Assembly (NCBI GenBank): GCA_032871835.1
Contig: CM065300.1
Location: 108,435,088 to 108,499,087, forward strand
Length of the DNA: 64,000 bases
Origin: Dipteronia dyeriana
Lineage: Eukaryota; Streptophyta; Magnoliopsida; Sapindales; Sapindaceae
Reading direction: 5' to 3'
The position numbers were made by a program, and so were the translations under genes. Shown in pieces: positions 1 through 13,161 of the stretch. The notes beneath the pieces are model-generated. The model made no database searches, had not been told where the DNA came from, and saw only the letters and a program-made list of their open reading frames with translations. How positions within the stretch are numbered: position 1 is the stretch's first letter; the number at the start of each line of letters is the position of its first letter.

Positions 1-469
1 AAGATTTAATATCCAATACCACAAAACATATATATGATGAAATTTTACTCACATTTAATAAATGGTGCCACGATGTCCATTTCTATAAATGAAGCCCTCT
101 ATCGATTAACAAATGAATATCACCAAACTATCGAGGATAGACTATGCTATATAATCGTACTCATTGATAGCTCAAATTATAACACTTGCAACCATAAGTC
201 CATTATTTATCTCAGAATTGAGATAGACTCTTCGATTGTCTTCAAGTGAAAACTTTTATCCATTGACGGTTCTGGATAAAGTATCTCACTATGGTTCTAT
301 TCAATGACCTTGTGCACTAGATTTATTTGCCCAAAGACGCCACAGTTTGATGATTTTAGACTCTTAATAACACATTTGATCCCACTCAAATGATAGAAAA
401 TGAATCTACAACTTTAACAAGATAAAGACGCCCAAACCTTTATCTTAAGTTATGAATATTGTTCAAGAC
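1..469 (-). mobile_element. A-family copia LTR fragment
   Basis: This is the reverse complement of about 5816-6286 in the LTR of element A. The match includes a 71-codon open frame that both copies show (34-249 here, 6038-6253 there). The similarity stops at 469, where the LTR of E1 begins, so E1 inserted into an older A-family LTR. No gene is evident. Confidence 0.85.
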
Positions 470-959
470 TGAAAATACAAAACGGTTAAATGCTTAAGGC
501 TAACCTAGAAGGGGATGGGGGAGGTGAATAAGTTAGACACCTTTTTCGACTCCCTTCAAACAACCAAATGTTTGTCCCTCTTAATTGCTTGTATCACAGT
601 ATATATATTAATTGAAGCTAACTAATCAATATATGTAAGCATAAAAAATGGGATACAAACAAACATACACAAAGCATATAACAACAATTTTATAGTAAGA
701 AAGTCAACTTACATATAAAGTTCTATCCATAGTATCCAAAAAAAAAATACAAATATAAGAGAGATAGGGATAGAGAAAAGATGACACAATATATAACGTG
801 GTAAACCTCCGAAGAGGAAACATCCACGAGTTAGCTACTACCGGCAAACAAAATCTACTAGTAGATAAGAAAAGTGCAATCTCTCAAGTGGCCTCTTCAC
901 CTAGAAACTACCCTCCTATCCTACTCATGAATATGTCACCCTCTTACTCAAAATTCTGA

Positions 960-1200
960 AGCCTCACACCTCTTGTCAAGACTTCCTCGCTCGCCCTTCC
1001 GGATCCTCACGACCCTAGTCAAGACTTCATTGCTCAACCTTCCGGATCCTCACGACCCTAGACAAGACTTCTTTACTCACACTTTCGGATCCTCACAACC
1101 TTATGCAAGACTTCTTTTCTTGACATTCCAAGGTCTCCCACCTCTTGCCAAGACTTCCTTGCTCAACAACATAGGTCTGACACCTATTGTTTAGACTTCT
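960..1200 (-). repeat. Tandem array inside E1 LTR
   Basis: About five degenerate copies of a 45-60 base unit around CAAGACTTC(C/T)T(C/T)GCTC, alternating with CCGGATCCTCACGACC-like segments. The same array occurs in the E2 LTRs and in F1 and F2. It is a property of these LTR families, not a CRISPR or a gene. Confidence 0.8.
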
Positions 1201-1819
1201 TCTCACAAGGCATATAGGTGATCATGAATGTAAATCGCAAACACGCATGCAATATAGAATGTTATGATCAACACATTCTATGGAAAACACTAGACATAAT
1301 CATGAATGCACATAACAGATGTAGTCTTGTCAATCATGCGTGTTTAATCCATCTAGATCATGTAAGATATGTTCAACATTAATTATAACCTAGATACATG
1401 CATAGATCTAAAACTTGAGTCACAAGATATGTTCAATTAATATATAATCAAGTTTACATATCATATACCAATAACATGCTAAAATCATGTGACAAATTCA
1501 TTTAGATTAAAGCATGAATTCTAGAGCATATTATCTATTCATGAAATCAACTAAGCACAAAAATAGCTCATAAGAACACAAGCACATGTATCATAGTGAG
1601 GTTTCGGCCAAAGAGAGCATAATACATGTGAGGGACTATTTTTCACAAAACTAAACAATTAAAGATCATCAAATAGTCCTAGAATCAAAGCTAGCACAAT
1701 ACAATCCCAAACATGTGAAAACATATGCAAAATCAAAACCTTACTCAACATGTGAGATTTCAATTGAAACTCAATCTAGCTTTAAATGAGTTCAAAACTC
1801 AAATCAAAACAATCACAAG

Positions 1820-1859
<40 letters not shown>
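1820..1859. repeat. (CA)n(TA)n microsatellite
   Basis: A run of about 13 CA units followed by about 6 TA units inside the E1 LTR. Confidence 0.95.
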
Positions 1860-3073
1860 TGAAGAAGAAAACCCAAGGCAATTGACGAAGTTTTAAAAGA
1901 AAAATTTGAGAGAAAATCAATACCTTAGTTGATTTGGTGTAGTCCTGTTTTTGTGAGGTTAGACTCCAAAAACAGCAGTAAAACTAACTCAAACCTTCAG
2001 AGAAAAGATGGAGGATGAATAGACAAACACTCTCAACTATTAGTCACTCAGATCAGAGTTCAAATGAAGAAGTTATGATGTTTGGAAGGTGAGAAAAATT
2101 AGGAGAAAATTCTGCACTCAAATTTAGAATCTCTTCTTAGAATGATATGTGAGAAGGAAGGGATATATAAAGGAGAGGGAAAAGAATACAAGCAAAATGA
2201 CCAAAAGGGACTGAAGTGCACCAAGCACACTTGCTACCCAAGACGGCATGTGGGCATCTCTGGGAAGCAAGCATTCTAGCCTGAGATGGCCACGCGTCAT
2301 CTCGGGAAAGAGTGCTTGGTTGCACTTCTTTTCCTCATGTGTTCCCTTTACGTGCTTCGACCGTTCTTAAACCTCCGAACTTGGAATTTGAATCTGTTTA
2401 TGGATTACAAACCATAACTCTCTCATGGACATGGACATATAATATTCTCAACCCAAAAAATAAGAATTCAACTAGATATACGGAGACAATGTACACAACA
2501 TGAGTTGAAAGTGTAATATCTTTTGACTTTGAACTTGAAATCAATAGTATAAATAACTGAAATGAACGGAACTCAATCAAGAATGATTTAAGACTAAAAA
2601 AAAATTCAATATCCATGTTATACAAACATATACACATACAAACACATTTCACACTAGAATGCAAACTACATAGAGATAGTCTCCAATCATGCATTTTCCA
2701 AAACATGTTATTTTCATACCAATGCATGAGCATTCAACTTCAAGTGTTTGAATGTGTTATAAATGATGCACAATGATACAAGGACACAAATGTATGATAT
2801 GTGTGTGTGTACCTATAATGGTGCACAACTATACAGGGACACAAATGTATGAATTGTGTGTGTGTGCCTAAGCCTTGTAAGTGAAAGATAAGGTCTTAAT
2901 ATACCTTTGTAGAACCATATAGCATTCTTTCTCTTTGAAGACTTTGAACTTGCTTTGACTAGTTGTTATTTCTTATTTGAAGCTGGAATCATCATGAACC
3001 TAAACAACGAAATCATTACAAGTAAACATCATTTTGATATGGAATTAATGCCAACATAATCTAAAACCTAACA

Positions 3074-3088
3074 ATCTCCCCCTTTGGC
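3074..3088 (-). other. Polypurine tract of E1
   Basis: The minus strand reads GCCAAAGGGGGAGAT immediately before the LTR start TGTTAGG. This is the expected plus-strand primer next to a 3' LTR. E2 has the related GCCAAAGGAAAAGAT. Confidence 0.85.
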
Positions 3089-3547
3089 AAAATTCCATGT
3101 CAAAACACCTATACATTTACTACAAATATAAAAGTGAAGATAGATCACAAAATCACTCCCTCACATTACAATGAGTAAGATTCCTATAACTAATCTTCAT
3201 CAACCCTTGAACTTCATGTTGATCTTATCTTGAAGTAACCTATAAATCATCTCAAAGCACAATGCATATACAAGAGAAAACAACAAATGGCAACATATAA
3301 TATGGATAAGAATATATAATTAAAGTCCACGAATACATGTATCTCCCCCTCAATACATGCCAAATCACAAAAAAAATTCTTAACCAAATATTAAAACTGA
3401 TTATTACAAGCCATTAAGTTCAAAAGTTCAAAATTTCACAAAAAAAAAAGAAACTAATAAACTAAGCAACTAGCATATACTCTTTCTCCCTATTTGTGAC
3501 ATGAAATGACACCAAAAGGTTAAGAAATGTACCTCAAAGATCAAGTA
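3089..3547. other. E1 noncoding 3' region
   Basis: This is spacer between the stop of the E1 env-position ORF and the polypurine tract. It is AT-rich and collinear with 56301-56753 in E2. No gene is seen. Confidence 0.7.
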
Positions 3548-4660
3548 CTAGCCACTTGTTCCATCAAAGAAAGTTATGCGAGTAGTCGATCTAACATAAT
3601 GCTTGAGAAGTGGTATTGAGCTTGAAGCAATGCACTCCTCCAACTGTTTAATCCTAGCATCTTGTTGAACAACTATTGCACTGAGTTCATCAACCTTCTC
3701 CTTCAATTGTATAGCCCAATTCGGAAGAATACTAGTGCTATTCACATGACTATCAACTTGAGAACTGCTAAATAGTCCAAAAGTATCACAAGTCATACCC
3801 TTATTCTTATAAGACATGTAAGACACACGTTTATCACAATATTTTTCCAAGGGTTGAACTAACACATCATATTCTTTATTCTTAATCCCACGAGCTAAAC
3901 ACAATGAAGTAATAAACCCCGGTAATGCAAGCTTTTTATCACCTCTAGTAGATAAAGCCGCATTATCAATGTAATACATGATAAGATCTCCAAGGTTTAT
4001 CGGTTGATTAGTTACCAAAGCATACACTATTTTGATCTTGTCCTTATTCAACTCGGTTGAATTCAAAGATCCAATAATGTTATTGCAAATGAATAGATGC
4101 CAAAATGCAACAGCCTTAGTTAACTCATGTTGACTAATGTATGCACTCAAAGGAAGCATAGTCACAAAGAGTTCTACCCATGATATTTAGATTCTCAATA
4201 ATATCCACATCAAGAAAATTAGAATCTATATCATTAGATAGCCGAAAAACTTGTTAATATTTTCCAGGTTAACTCTAAATACAATACTCCTATTTTCCAT
4301 CAAAGCATGTAACAAGGTGGCACTTTCCTTATATTCATGATAGAACTCTCTAACAAGAGTATCATTTACAACTCCTAATCTGCTCACCCAAGATTCCCAT
4401 TTTCTATCCTTTAAGCACTTAAGAACATAAGAATCTTTACCCTTACCAAAGTCAATGCCTCTCTCTTGAAATATCTTCTTTGTTCCAAAGAGCCCTAAAT
4501 CTTTTATCCTTGAAGCTCTGGATCCTTTTGAGGTAGACTTGGCTTTCACAACGGGATTCAATTGATTTCCACTTCCGGTAATCTTAGTTCTTCCCATTTT
4601 CTTGGGTGATAAGATGCTATACACATAAAACAAAAGTGAGTGAAAATAGAACAAGCACAT
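3548..4660 (-). pseudogene. E1 env-position ORF, plant transposon-protein type
   Basis: Two open segments (4226-4660 and 3548-4165) together match the E2 ORF starting at 55242, beginning with the shared MGRTK start. The break at about 4166-4225 is a frameshift. The middle part (VFRVN..NINKF, then ISQHELTKA, NKDKIKIVYALVTNQPINLGDL, split here only for brevity) resembles the family I know as putative plant transposon protein, which occurs near the 3' end of plant LTR elements. The C-terminus has a short heptad-like coiled coil (VDELSAIV..ARIKQLEEC). Its molecular role is unknown. It lies between the pol side and the 3' LTR, the place of env-like ORFs in SIRE elements. Confidence 0.75.
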
Positions 4661-5601
4661 TAATCACAAAGATATATAAAAAAAGATATATGACTTAAGA
4701 ATGAATCATCATGCAAGGCAAGGGTAGTGAGTAATATCTTACAAGTGTTATTAAGTCAAAATATGCCAACATGTAACAAAATGAAACATGTGAACACATC
4801 ATAAAAGAGAACAATGTCTAGCATACAATGCTCCCCCTTGATAAATGCCATAACTAAAATCAATGATAGCATAAAGTTCACAAAGATGATCACACAATCA
4901 AACATTCAAGCAATTTGAAGAAATATCAATAAAATAAGCTTCATATGCTAAGAGAGATACACAAAGATTTTCAAGTTATCTCATAATTTTTCAACAATTG
5001 CTAAAATATCAACATACTTATAAACAAAGTGTGTGTGTGTGTGAGAGAGAGAGATATGCTTCAAATATATATCAAGAATTAGTATGATAATCAACATGCA
5101 ATCAATTACCAACATCTATTCATCTTAAGCTTTTTCCATAAAAATTAAAACCGATTATCAACCAAAAAATTTTCTTTTAAAAGAATAGATTTCAACATAT
5201 AAGCGTGTGTGTGAATGTGCCTCATCATCTCATTTCTGTTTTTCAATCCTAGCTTATTTGATTTTTCAACTATACTCATTTTTAAGTCTTCCTCCTTTCC
5301 TTTTTAGGCTTTGAATCAAAGAATTTTCTTTTCATGATTCCATTTCAACACTTCTTTGATTTATCCAAATATAAAAAAAAATTACTTCATGGCGGCTTTC
5401 ACCCATCACAACGGTGTAGCTCTTTCCAACATTGGGTAGCTTTCACAACCAATGTGTGTAGCCTTTTCCAAGAAGGTGCTTGTTAAGTTCTATGTATTTG
5501 TTGAAGCAAAATGGATACTAACCTTAGGTCATTTTAAATGTACTTAAGCACAAAAACTTCAAGGTGTATCCAAAGTTTACATATTAGTAATCTCAACCTA
5601 C
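4661..5601 (-). other. E1 internal spacer, truncated by A
   Basis: Noncoding internal DNA of E1, collinear with 54392-55241 and about 50470-50600 of E2. It holds a (TG)n(AG)n run at about 5031-5056. It ends at 5601, where the LTR of A starts; the 5' part of E1 is not adjacent. The uninterrupted hAT target site is at 5451-5458. Confidence 0.75.
5451..5458 (-). other. Empty hAT target site in E1
   Basis: The minus strand reads GGCTACACACATTGGTTG across this point. E2 has GGCTA-CACACCTT-[hAT]-CACACCTT-GGTTG at the matching place. E1 therefore keeps the pre-insertion state with one copy of the 8-base target. Confidence 0.9.
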
Positions 5602-7280
5602 TGTTGGGATTATGCTCAATAGAAAGAGTATAATAATGTATTTTACAATATTTTCACATTAATAAAGTGATTTATAGTTTAGCAAATCATATAGTATTTA
5701 TAGTTTAATTATTATAATTGTCGAAAGTTAAAAATTATAAGGTCAAAAGACTATGAGAAAAGAAGAATTGTTCATACATCTAGATACGTGTAAGGTAGAC
5801 ATAATTCTTTAGTTAGTCTTGAATAATATTCACAATTTAAGATAAAAGGTTGGGTGCCTTTATCTTGTCAAAGTTGTAGATTCTTATGCTAGCATTTGAG
5901 TGGGATCAAATGTGTTATGATGAGTTTAAAATCATCAAAGTGTGGTGTCCTTGGGCAAAAGAATCTAGTGCAATGGGTGCATTGAATTGGATCACAATGA
6001 AATACTTTATCTAGAACCGTCAATAGATAAAAGTTTTTCATTTGAAGACAATCAGAGAGTCTATCTCAATCCTGAGATAAATGATGGACTTATGGTTGCA
6101 AGTGTTATCATTTGAGCTATCAATGTGTACAATTGTATAGCATAGTCTATCCTCGATAGTTTGGTGGTATTCATTTGTTAATCGATAGAGGACTTCATTT
6201 ATAGATATGGACATCGTGGCTCCATTTATTAAATGAGAGTAGAATATCATCATATGGATGTTTTGAGATATTGGATATTAAATCTTAACGTTAAGTTTTC
6301 AATAATGTCTATTGAAACATGGCTTCTGGACAAGTAAAAATATCAAAGTTCAAAATATGGTCATATGAGTAAATATGGTAACTTGGAGAGCTATAGGCGG
6401 TCTATGAGCTCCTGGTGATTACTGATATTCTTCACGAGGATACACTTTCTCCATTAAGATTGTCTAGGGTATTAATGAGTAACATAAACTTATTCTATCT
6501 TTATTTAAGAGTTCAATTTTAGTTCCTCAGTGGAATTAACTAAAATTAAATAGAGCGGACCTAAGTGAATCATTTATTGATTGTGATTGGGTTGTGTCTA
6601 TTGGAGCTTAAATTTAGATGGCCTGCCAAGATCCCCAATCCACACGAACTTGCATGGATTACTTGATATATTTTACCGGACCAATTTAGGGGTCCATCTA
6701 GAATTGTATTAAGGCATGTGAAATTGTTTCTTTTTGTAAGAATAGGTCTAGTTCACATGTGGACTTTTTATTAAGGTCTAATGGATTAAATAAAATAAGA
6801 AAAATAATATATAACCCATATATATGGTATGGGCGGCAAGGCTATTTAGAATAGCTTAAATATATTATTTTTATTTTATTATTTAATTAAATGGAAATTA
6901 ATTAATTTGTTGATTAATTAATTATTTAATTAAAAGTCAAAATCGTTTTCCAAATAGGAGATGGTCTCCTAAAATTATACTATTGTTGGTAGTATGATTA
7001 ATATTAAAGACTATATTTGATAAGTAGATAAATAAAAGGAATTATTTATCTAATCAAATTAGGAAGTCTTTAATATGGTTACAAATACACTATTGAGTTG
7101 GATTAGGAGTCTTGGTGTAGGAAAGAATTCATTTAGAAAAAGGATTCTTAACTTTCAAGTAAATCCACCTAAGGAAATGATTCTTAACTACTAAGGAAAT
7201 GATTCTTAACTACCAAGTAAATCCTTCTGAGGAAAGGATTTGTGATCCCAATATATATTCTTGTGAATTTCGGCCAGCTC

Positions 7281-7325
<45 letters not shown>

Positions 7326-8089
7326 AGGATAGAATTCCTTTTAGAAAAGGATTCTTAACTACCCAATAAATCCACCTAAGGAAAGGATTCTTGCCAACCA
7401 AGTAAATCCTTCTTAGGAAACGATTTGTGATTCTATATATATACCCTTGTGAATTTTGGCCAGCCCAATGATTTTTAGAGTGAAAATTTCGGCCAACTTT
7501 AGAGTTTTCTAAGAGAGAATTTATCTTGGCAATAGAGAATTTTGAGAGAGAAAATTTAGTATTTAACTTTAGACAAAATTCAATCAACTCTAAGATATAG
7601 GGTGTGGAATTCGGCCAAAGAGAAAAGAGGAAAAGAGAAAAACAGAACGTTTTTTGTTTTTGATAGTATACTAGTATCTTTTACATCAAAAGGGTTTTGT
7701 GTACAAAATCAAATCGGGTTCATGCGAGTTTCAATCAAGTAGATTGATAATTCACAAGTGACAGGACGTTCTTGGAGTTTTCTCTTGGAGGATATTTGTA
7801 ACTAACAAAGAAAAAATTTTGTTTATCTCCATCCTCAGGTATACAATTTAAAGAAAGGGAGCCCACACTCCTAGGTGATTCATGTTCATGATTGGATTGG
7901 AAGATATTGCAGAATCATTTCGGTGCTTGTTAAATCATCACGAGAAAAAGGTACGATACTTTTATATACGTCAATTAATCTAGGGTTAAGGTTCTTCTTA
8001 TTAAAAGAGAAATTTTTTATTTATACGCAAACCCTAATTTTCACTTTTATCACGCTTTTGTTGCATTTTTGAACCATTTTTTCCCTTCA
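5602..8089 (+). mobile_element. 5' LTR of copia element A
   Basis: It starts TGTTGGGATTATGC and ends CCCTTCA, directly before a tRNA-Met type primer site. It is about 2.5 kb. Partial copies lie at 1-469 (reverse), 23099-24051 and 24052-24148. A segment ending GTGAATTTCGGCCAGCTC (about 7130-7275) is repeated imperfectly at about 7325-7470, with a (TA)n run between. No gene is supported. Confidence 0.88.
7279..7322. repeat. (TA)n microsatellite
   Basis: About 20 TA units inside the A LTR, separating the two copies of its internal duplication. The 102-codon open frame reading out of it on the minus strand is a low-complexity artefact. Confidence 0.95.
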
Positions 8090-8090
8090 A

Positions 8091-8104
8091 TTGGTATTAG
8101 AGTC
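8091..8104 (+). other. Primer binding site of A
   Basis: TTGGTATTAGAGTC follows the LTR end after one base. It is close to the TTGGTATCAGAGC site used by many plant copia elements, which pairs with initiator tRNA-Met. Confidence 0.85.
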
Positions 8105-9457
8105 TGGTTGTACCCTTGATTAATTGATGTTTGTGTTCGAGGATCCTTTTCTTTTTATTGCATATATGCATGTTTTAGAAAGAGATGGCACTCTAGGTAT
8201 TCACATATATATTTACATTGGAATGTATGGATATATATATGTTTTATATGTAGTTTGTTATTGCTCAATTTTGGTCCTAGAATTTCAATGTAATTTTGTT
8301 TTGAGGTTGTAACAAGAAGGGTGGTCTATCATCGCTATAATTTCCTTCTTGGTAGTTGCTAAGTTTTTTTTATTTGTTGTTGTAATAATAATAAAACATC
8401 TGCAGTATTTTAATTAATAATTGTTCGGTAATACACTCAAGTTTCAAAGACTCAAAGATTTGAAAAATTAGGAGCAACCGAAGCAAGTTTAGGACCGTGT
8501 GAGCCGTAGCAACGAACGTGAGTGTGAAGAGCAAGCAGCCACATTTGTTGTGGCATGGGCTGCGCACGGCAGCCCTATGGAAGCCATGGGCTGCGCATGG
8601 CAGCCCATTATGGGTTTGTGGCATGCGCACACCCATGGGTAAGGGCCAAGGGTGCGCACGCCCACGGGAGGTAGCTGAGAGAGTCCGGACGATGAAGGTG
8701 GCTTGAAGACTTGTTCGCCAAGAAAGAAGTTTTTTGTATTCCAAGACATGTAATTTACTTGTTTTTCTAGGATGGATAAAAATTGTAGCTATTTATATTT
8801 TTGTAAATATTGCAATGTTTTTCATTGTTTGATAACATGTCATATAGAATAGGAGTGCCACTCATACATCTCTTTTGGTATGAACATGCATTGAATGGTT
8901 TAAGTATCTAAATTGACATCTAGATAACTTGGTAAATTATTCTTTGTAATTCGATCACACACCTTAAACAATTGAGTGGGAGAAGGTGTTTTGGAACATC
9001 TACGGCCTCCAAGTTTAGTTGAGCTTTATGTTTCGTGAAAAACCTCCCAAGAGGTATTCATGAATGGAATTTAGCAAGATACTTCTTTACAAGGATAGAC
9101 TAGACAATTAGCCCAAACGATATCTACTCCCAAATGAGGGATATTCGTGAGGGATCATATTGAAGGTCGATAACTTGGTAACACACTCAATGTAATTTTA
9201 TTAATACCCTCCCAAGATTTCTTGTTAATAAAACTGCAAGGCTAAAATAGAAAACGTTGGTTATTATGTTAACAATTTGGTAGGACCTAGTCCAACTAGT
9301 AAATGGTGCGTACTCCCAAAGGAGGCATGACATTTATAGGTGTTGGATCACCGTTGAATTTTTACGATTGAATTATTTTATTTAATTCAAGATAAATATT
9401 CAAAAGTGCTATATCATGATTGTTTACTTATATAATTTTTGTTATTTAAAAGAAATC
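8105..9457 (+). other. Untranslated leader of A
   Basis: About 1.35 kb between the primer site and the gag start. A GC-rich patch at about 8550-8680 contains GGGCTGCGCA(C/T)GGCAGCCC twice and CACCCATGGGT-like palindromes. Open frames there run on both strands and match nothing recognisable. No gene is supported. Confidence 0.7.
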
Positions 9458-11129
9458 ATGACCCCATCCCAAATTAATATCCTAAAAGATAATACTTTAA
9501 CTGATGATAATTATGTCACATGGAAAAGGAATATTCGGTTGTTGTTGCAAGCTGAAAAGTATAAGTTCATTCTGTATACTCCAAATCCACCTACTCCTAC
9601 TAATGAATCTACTCAGGAGCAAAGAGATGAGTATCAGCAGTGGGAGTCTTCTAATGAGATGGCTAAATGTTACATTATGGCCACCATCTCTGACATGTTG
9701 CAACAACTACATGAAGGAATGGAGACTGCTGCCGATATAATGATGTCTCTAGAGGTGATGTTTGCTATGAGGTCTAGGACGACTAAAAGAGAGGTAGTGG
9801 CTGCTTTTATGAATCTTAGGATGAAACCTGGACAGGCTATGAAAGATCACATGATGAAAGTCATAGCACATCTCAACATTGCTGAACTAAATAGTGCTAA
9901 GATAGATGGTGAGACCAAAATTGACATGGTTGTCAACTCACTATCGGATTCCTTTAATCATTTCAAGTTGGACTACACCTTGAATAAAAAGGAATACACC
10001 TTGCAAGGCCTGATGCAAGATGTTCAAAGTGCGGAAAAAATCATTGTAAGAGGCAAGGTTCAAGAGATTCATTCCGTAGGTAAAGTTGCTTCTGTTATAA
10101 CCCATAAGAAGGTCAAAAAACAACAGAAGAAAAAACAACTAGGACCTACTAAGAAGGAGACAAAGAAAGTAACCAATCTCAAAGGGAAATGTTTCCTTTG
10201 TGGTGAAAAGGGACATTGGAAAAGAAATTGCCCAAAGTCTCAAGACAAAAAGGAAGAAGGTAAAATTAATTATCTTGAAATATGTTTTTTGGCCGATTCT
10301 ATGGATTCTTGGACCATAAACTCCAGAGCCATGAATCATGTTTGTTTTTCCTTACAGGGGTTAAAAGAAAAGAGAAGGCTTAATGAGAACGAATTCAACT
10401 TGCGTTTAGGCAATGGGGCATTGGTGTCTGCTAGTTCAATGGGAGATATTAGAATTAGTTTAGATTCTTATAGGCATTTAGATTTAATAGACGTTTATTA
10501 TGTACCTTAATTCAAGAGGAATTTAATTTCAGTTTCTTGTTAAAATAAATTTGGTTATTCGGTTACTTTTAATAAAGCGTTTATTATTAGTAAGAATGAC
10601 AAAAATTTTTGCAAAGGTACATTGGAAAATGGTTTATTCTATTTGCTTGTAAATATCTCTCATTTTTTAGAAACGGAATCAACGGAACCTAATCATAAAA
10701 TAGTAAAATTATCAAAAGATGAAACTTACCTATATCATTTGCTCTTAGGTCATATTAACCTTAATAGGATTAAAAGATTGGTATGTAACGGACCTCTAAG
10801 TGACTTAAAGGTTGATGATCTACCAACTTGTGAATCTTGTTTGGAAGGTAAAATGACCAAAAGACCGTTTACGACCAAAGGTGCAAGAGCCATCGAATGT
10901 TTAGGATTGATACACACTGATGTGTGTGGACCTATGAGCATTCAAGCTAGAGGTGGATATGAGTACTTCATCACATTCACAGAGGATAACTCAAGATTTG
11001 GCTATGTGTATCTCATGAGACATAAGTCAGATGCTTTTGACATGTTCAAAGCATTTAAATCTGAAGTTGAAAATCAGCTTAAGAAACCCATAAAAGTCTT
11101 GAAGTCTGATCATGGTGGAGAATATCTAT
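9458..11129 (+). pseudogene. A gag-protease-integrase start (copia), interrupted
   Basis: The likely start is the ATG at 9458; the upstream in-frame ATG at 9416 adds 14 residues. The copia gag begins with DNYVTWK and is followed by a gag core and a CX2CX4HX4C zinc knuckle at 10190-10231 (CFLCGEKGHWKRNC). The protease motif, normally DSGATNH, reads NSRAMNH, so the catalytic Asp is lost. In-frame stops lie at 10508-10510 and 10541-10543. The same frame then gives the pre-integrase segment (HLLLGHINLNRI..CESC) and the integrase start (HTDVCGPM, SDHGGEY). At 11130 the LTR of B splits the integrase after GGEYL. RT and RNase H of A are not seen. Confidence 0.88.
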
Positions 11130-13144
11130 TGTTGGGGTTTATGCCATAAAGATGTAATTTGTAAACGGATTTATGAAATAAATAAAAAGAAAAGTTCAAT
11201 TCATTCTTGGTATGTTATTTATTTATTTTATAAACTTGTATATATATGTAACATCCAAGATTGCAGGATGTAATCTCGAACTGTGTATATGAGTGACATA
11301 TCCCGATGGATACAATAAGAGACGTGCAATCTAAAGAGTCCATAGATAGCAAATAAAGCTGGGTACTTTATTTGTGGTTAATCTATAGTTGCGGTCTATT
11401 CCGTAATGTACGGTAATTCTATCCTGAAACATTCATATGGAGATATGAGAATGGAGGCATCTTGTATGATGTTATCATATAGGACTGGGCCATGATCTAT
11501 ATGAATTTCTCACCAAGATCCGTTTAACGATGAGATTGATATATCAACTAATGATTGCTATATACGGGTGATCTTAATCCTGAGTTTCTTATCAACTCTT
11601 TCAGGTTAAATCGTGGTCTTTGATATACCATGGGTGAGGTCAGATGCATTTCCTAATTAATATACTCCGTATGTTGGAATTGCGGTTTGACTTGCGGCTG
11701 GGAAGATTTGTACACAATAGTGGAATCCACTCCTTCTTGTGAGAAGTATATGGTAGTTCCCTTAGGGTTGATTCGGGGCTTGGACAATATGAGCGCTCTC
11801 CTAATTCCGTAAGGAAATAGGATTTATTGTTCATTATATAATCAACAGTACTTAAAGGATATATGTAATTAGAGGGGTATAACGGAAATTATGACCCAGC
11901 TCTAATTTTGAACTACTGTGGAGGATCACACCATATGTAATAGCTATATCGATGGACACCGAGTTGTATCGGTCTGTGTAAAAGCGTCTTCAATTGAGAG
12001 AGTGCAGCTTTGGGTTTTTAGCGGAATAACATCGGAGTTAATAATCAAGGAATATTAATTAAAAACTTTAATAAATTATTCCAAGGATTATTGGAGCTCA
12101 AAATACTGTGGGTTCATTAGGTCCCCTTGCTAGCTCGATCGATTTAGGTAACAAGGGTCACGGTTAATTAATTGGATTGTCCAATTAATTGTGTTACAAA
12201 AGTGACACGTATATATTCGGGAATTAATTGAATAATGAGATTATTTAATTAATGAATGTTAATAGTTAAATTAATTAAATAATTAGATTATTTAATTATA
12301 TTGATATTTATTAATTATTAATTGAAGGGTGTTAGTTGATATATGGATTTAGGTGAAGATAAAATAATAGCATTATTTTATTTTACTAAATCATTTATAT
12401 AAATTTTTGAATTTAAGTTTAAATTTAAAATACTTATTATCACTTTTAATATATTAGATATATTTGAAAAGGATAATTAAAAGATATATATCAATTTTAA
12501 TACAAGAGATTGCATTTGATGCAAATTAGTGTTTACACATATATAAGTGTTTGTATAAGATACAAACAAGGATATATATATATATATTTATTTATATATA
12601 AAACGTTGACTTTTTTTTATCAAAAAATCAAACGCACAACGAGATGGAGATAATTTTTTTTTTTGCTATGTGATTTGCAATTTGGCAAGCTAATATGTGG
12701 GTGCGTGAAACGCAGAAAAAAAAACATATTTTTTTGCATGAGATGCAATTCATGTGTGCGTAAAATCAATACACAAAATCAAGAAGAAAGAGTTTCTTCA
12801 AGTATTTCTCTATATCCTCCATTCAAGTTCCTGAGACCATGAAGCGTCCACACGCAGTTACCAGTCCCGGGAGATAGCAAGGACGATCGAGTGGTTCAGA
12901 CAGGAGCTTCCAAACATTGGTAAGTTGGTTCAGACAGGGGCATAATATAAAGTGAAGGAGCCTCAAACGTTGGTATGTTCTTCTGATTTTATTGATTACA
13001 ATTTCATGTGTATACATATTATATGTATTAGTTCTGAAAAATAATTATGATACAAAGTTCATTGATCCCAGATACAGATTATGATCTGTATTAAAAATTT
13101 TAAAACCTAGTTCCACTGCCTAACCGGTGAACGGGGTTCCAACA
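11130..13144 (+). mobile_element. 5' LTR of copia element B
   Basis: It starts TGTTGGGGTTTATGCC in the integrase codons of A and ends GGGGTTCCAACA, just before a primer site, giving inverted TGTTGG..CCAACA ends. It is about 2.0 kb. It holds AT-rich stretches (about 12230-12600) and no supported gene. Confidence 0.88.
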
Positions 13145-13146
13145 AT

Positions 13147-13161
13147 TGGTATCATAGCCAA
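13147..13161 (+). other. Primer binding site of B
   Basis: TGGTATCATAGCCAA lies two bases after the LTR end and resembles the copia tRNA-Met site TGGTATCAGAGC. Confidence 0.8.

Larger units (their letters stand above)
470..3073 (-). mobile_element. 3' LTR of SIRE-type element E1
   Basis: Read on the minus strand, this LTR starts TGTTAGGTTTTAG at 3073 and ends TTTTCA at 470. It is about 2.6 kb and collinear with the E2 LTRs at 45023-47639 and 56769-59311. It holds the SIRE-type signature (minus strand CACCTCCCCC..TCTAGGTTAGCC, near 500-530), a TATA-like stretch near 2160-2170, GC-rich inverted repeats near 2230-2310 and an internal tandem array near 960-1200. The open frames inside are not conserved genes. 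Confidence 0.9.

Noticed and set aside
34..249. 71-codon ORF with a near-identical partner at 6038-6253
   Set aside because: Similarity is explained by both being the same part of the A-family LTR; the frame is antisense to the element and no family is recognised.
7279..7587. 102-codon minus-strand frame
   Set aside because: Its C-terminus is the (TA)n microsatellite read as Tyr-Ile repeats; LTR sequence.
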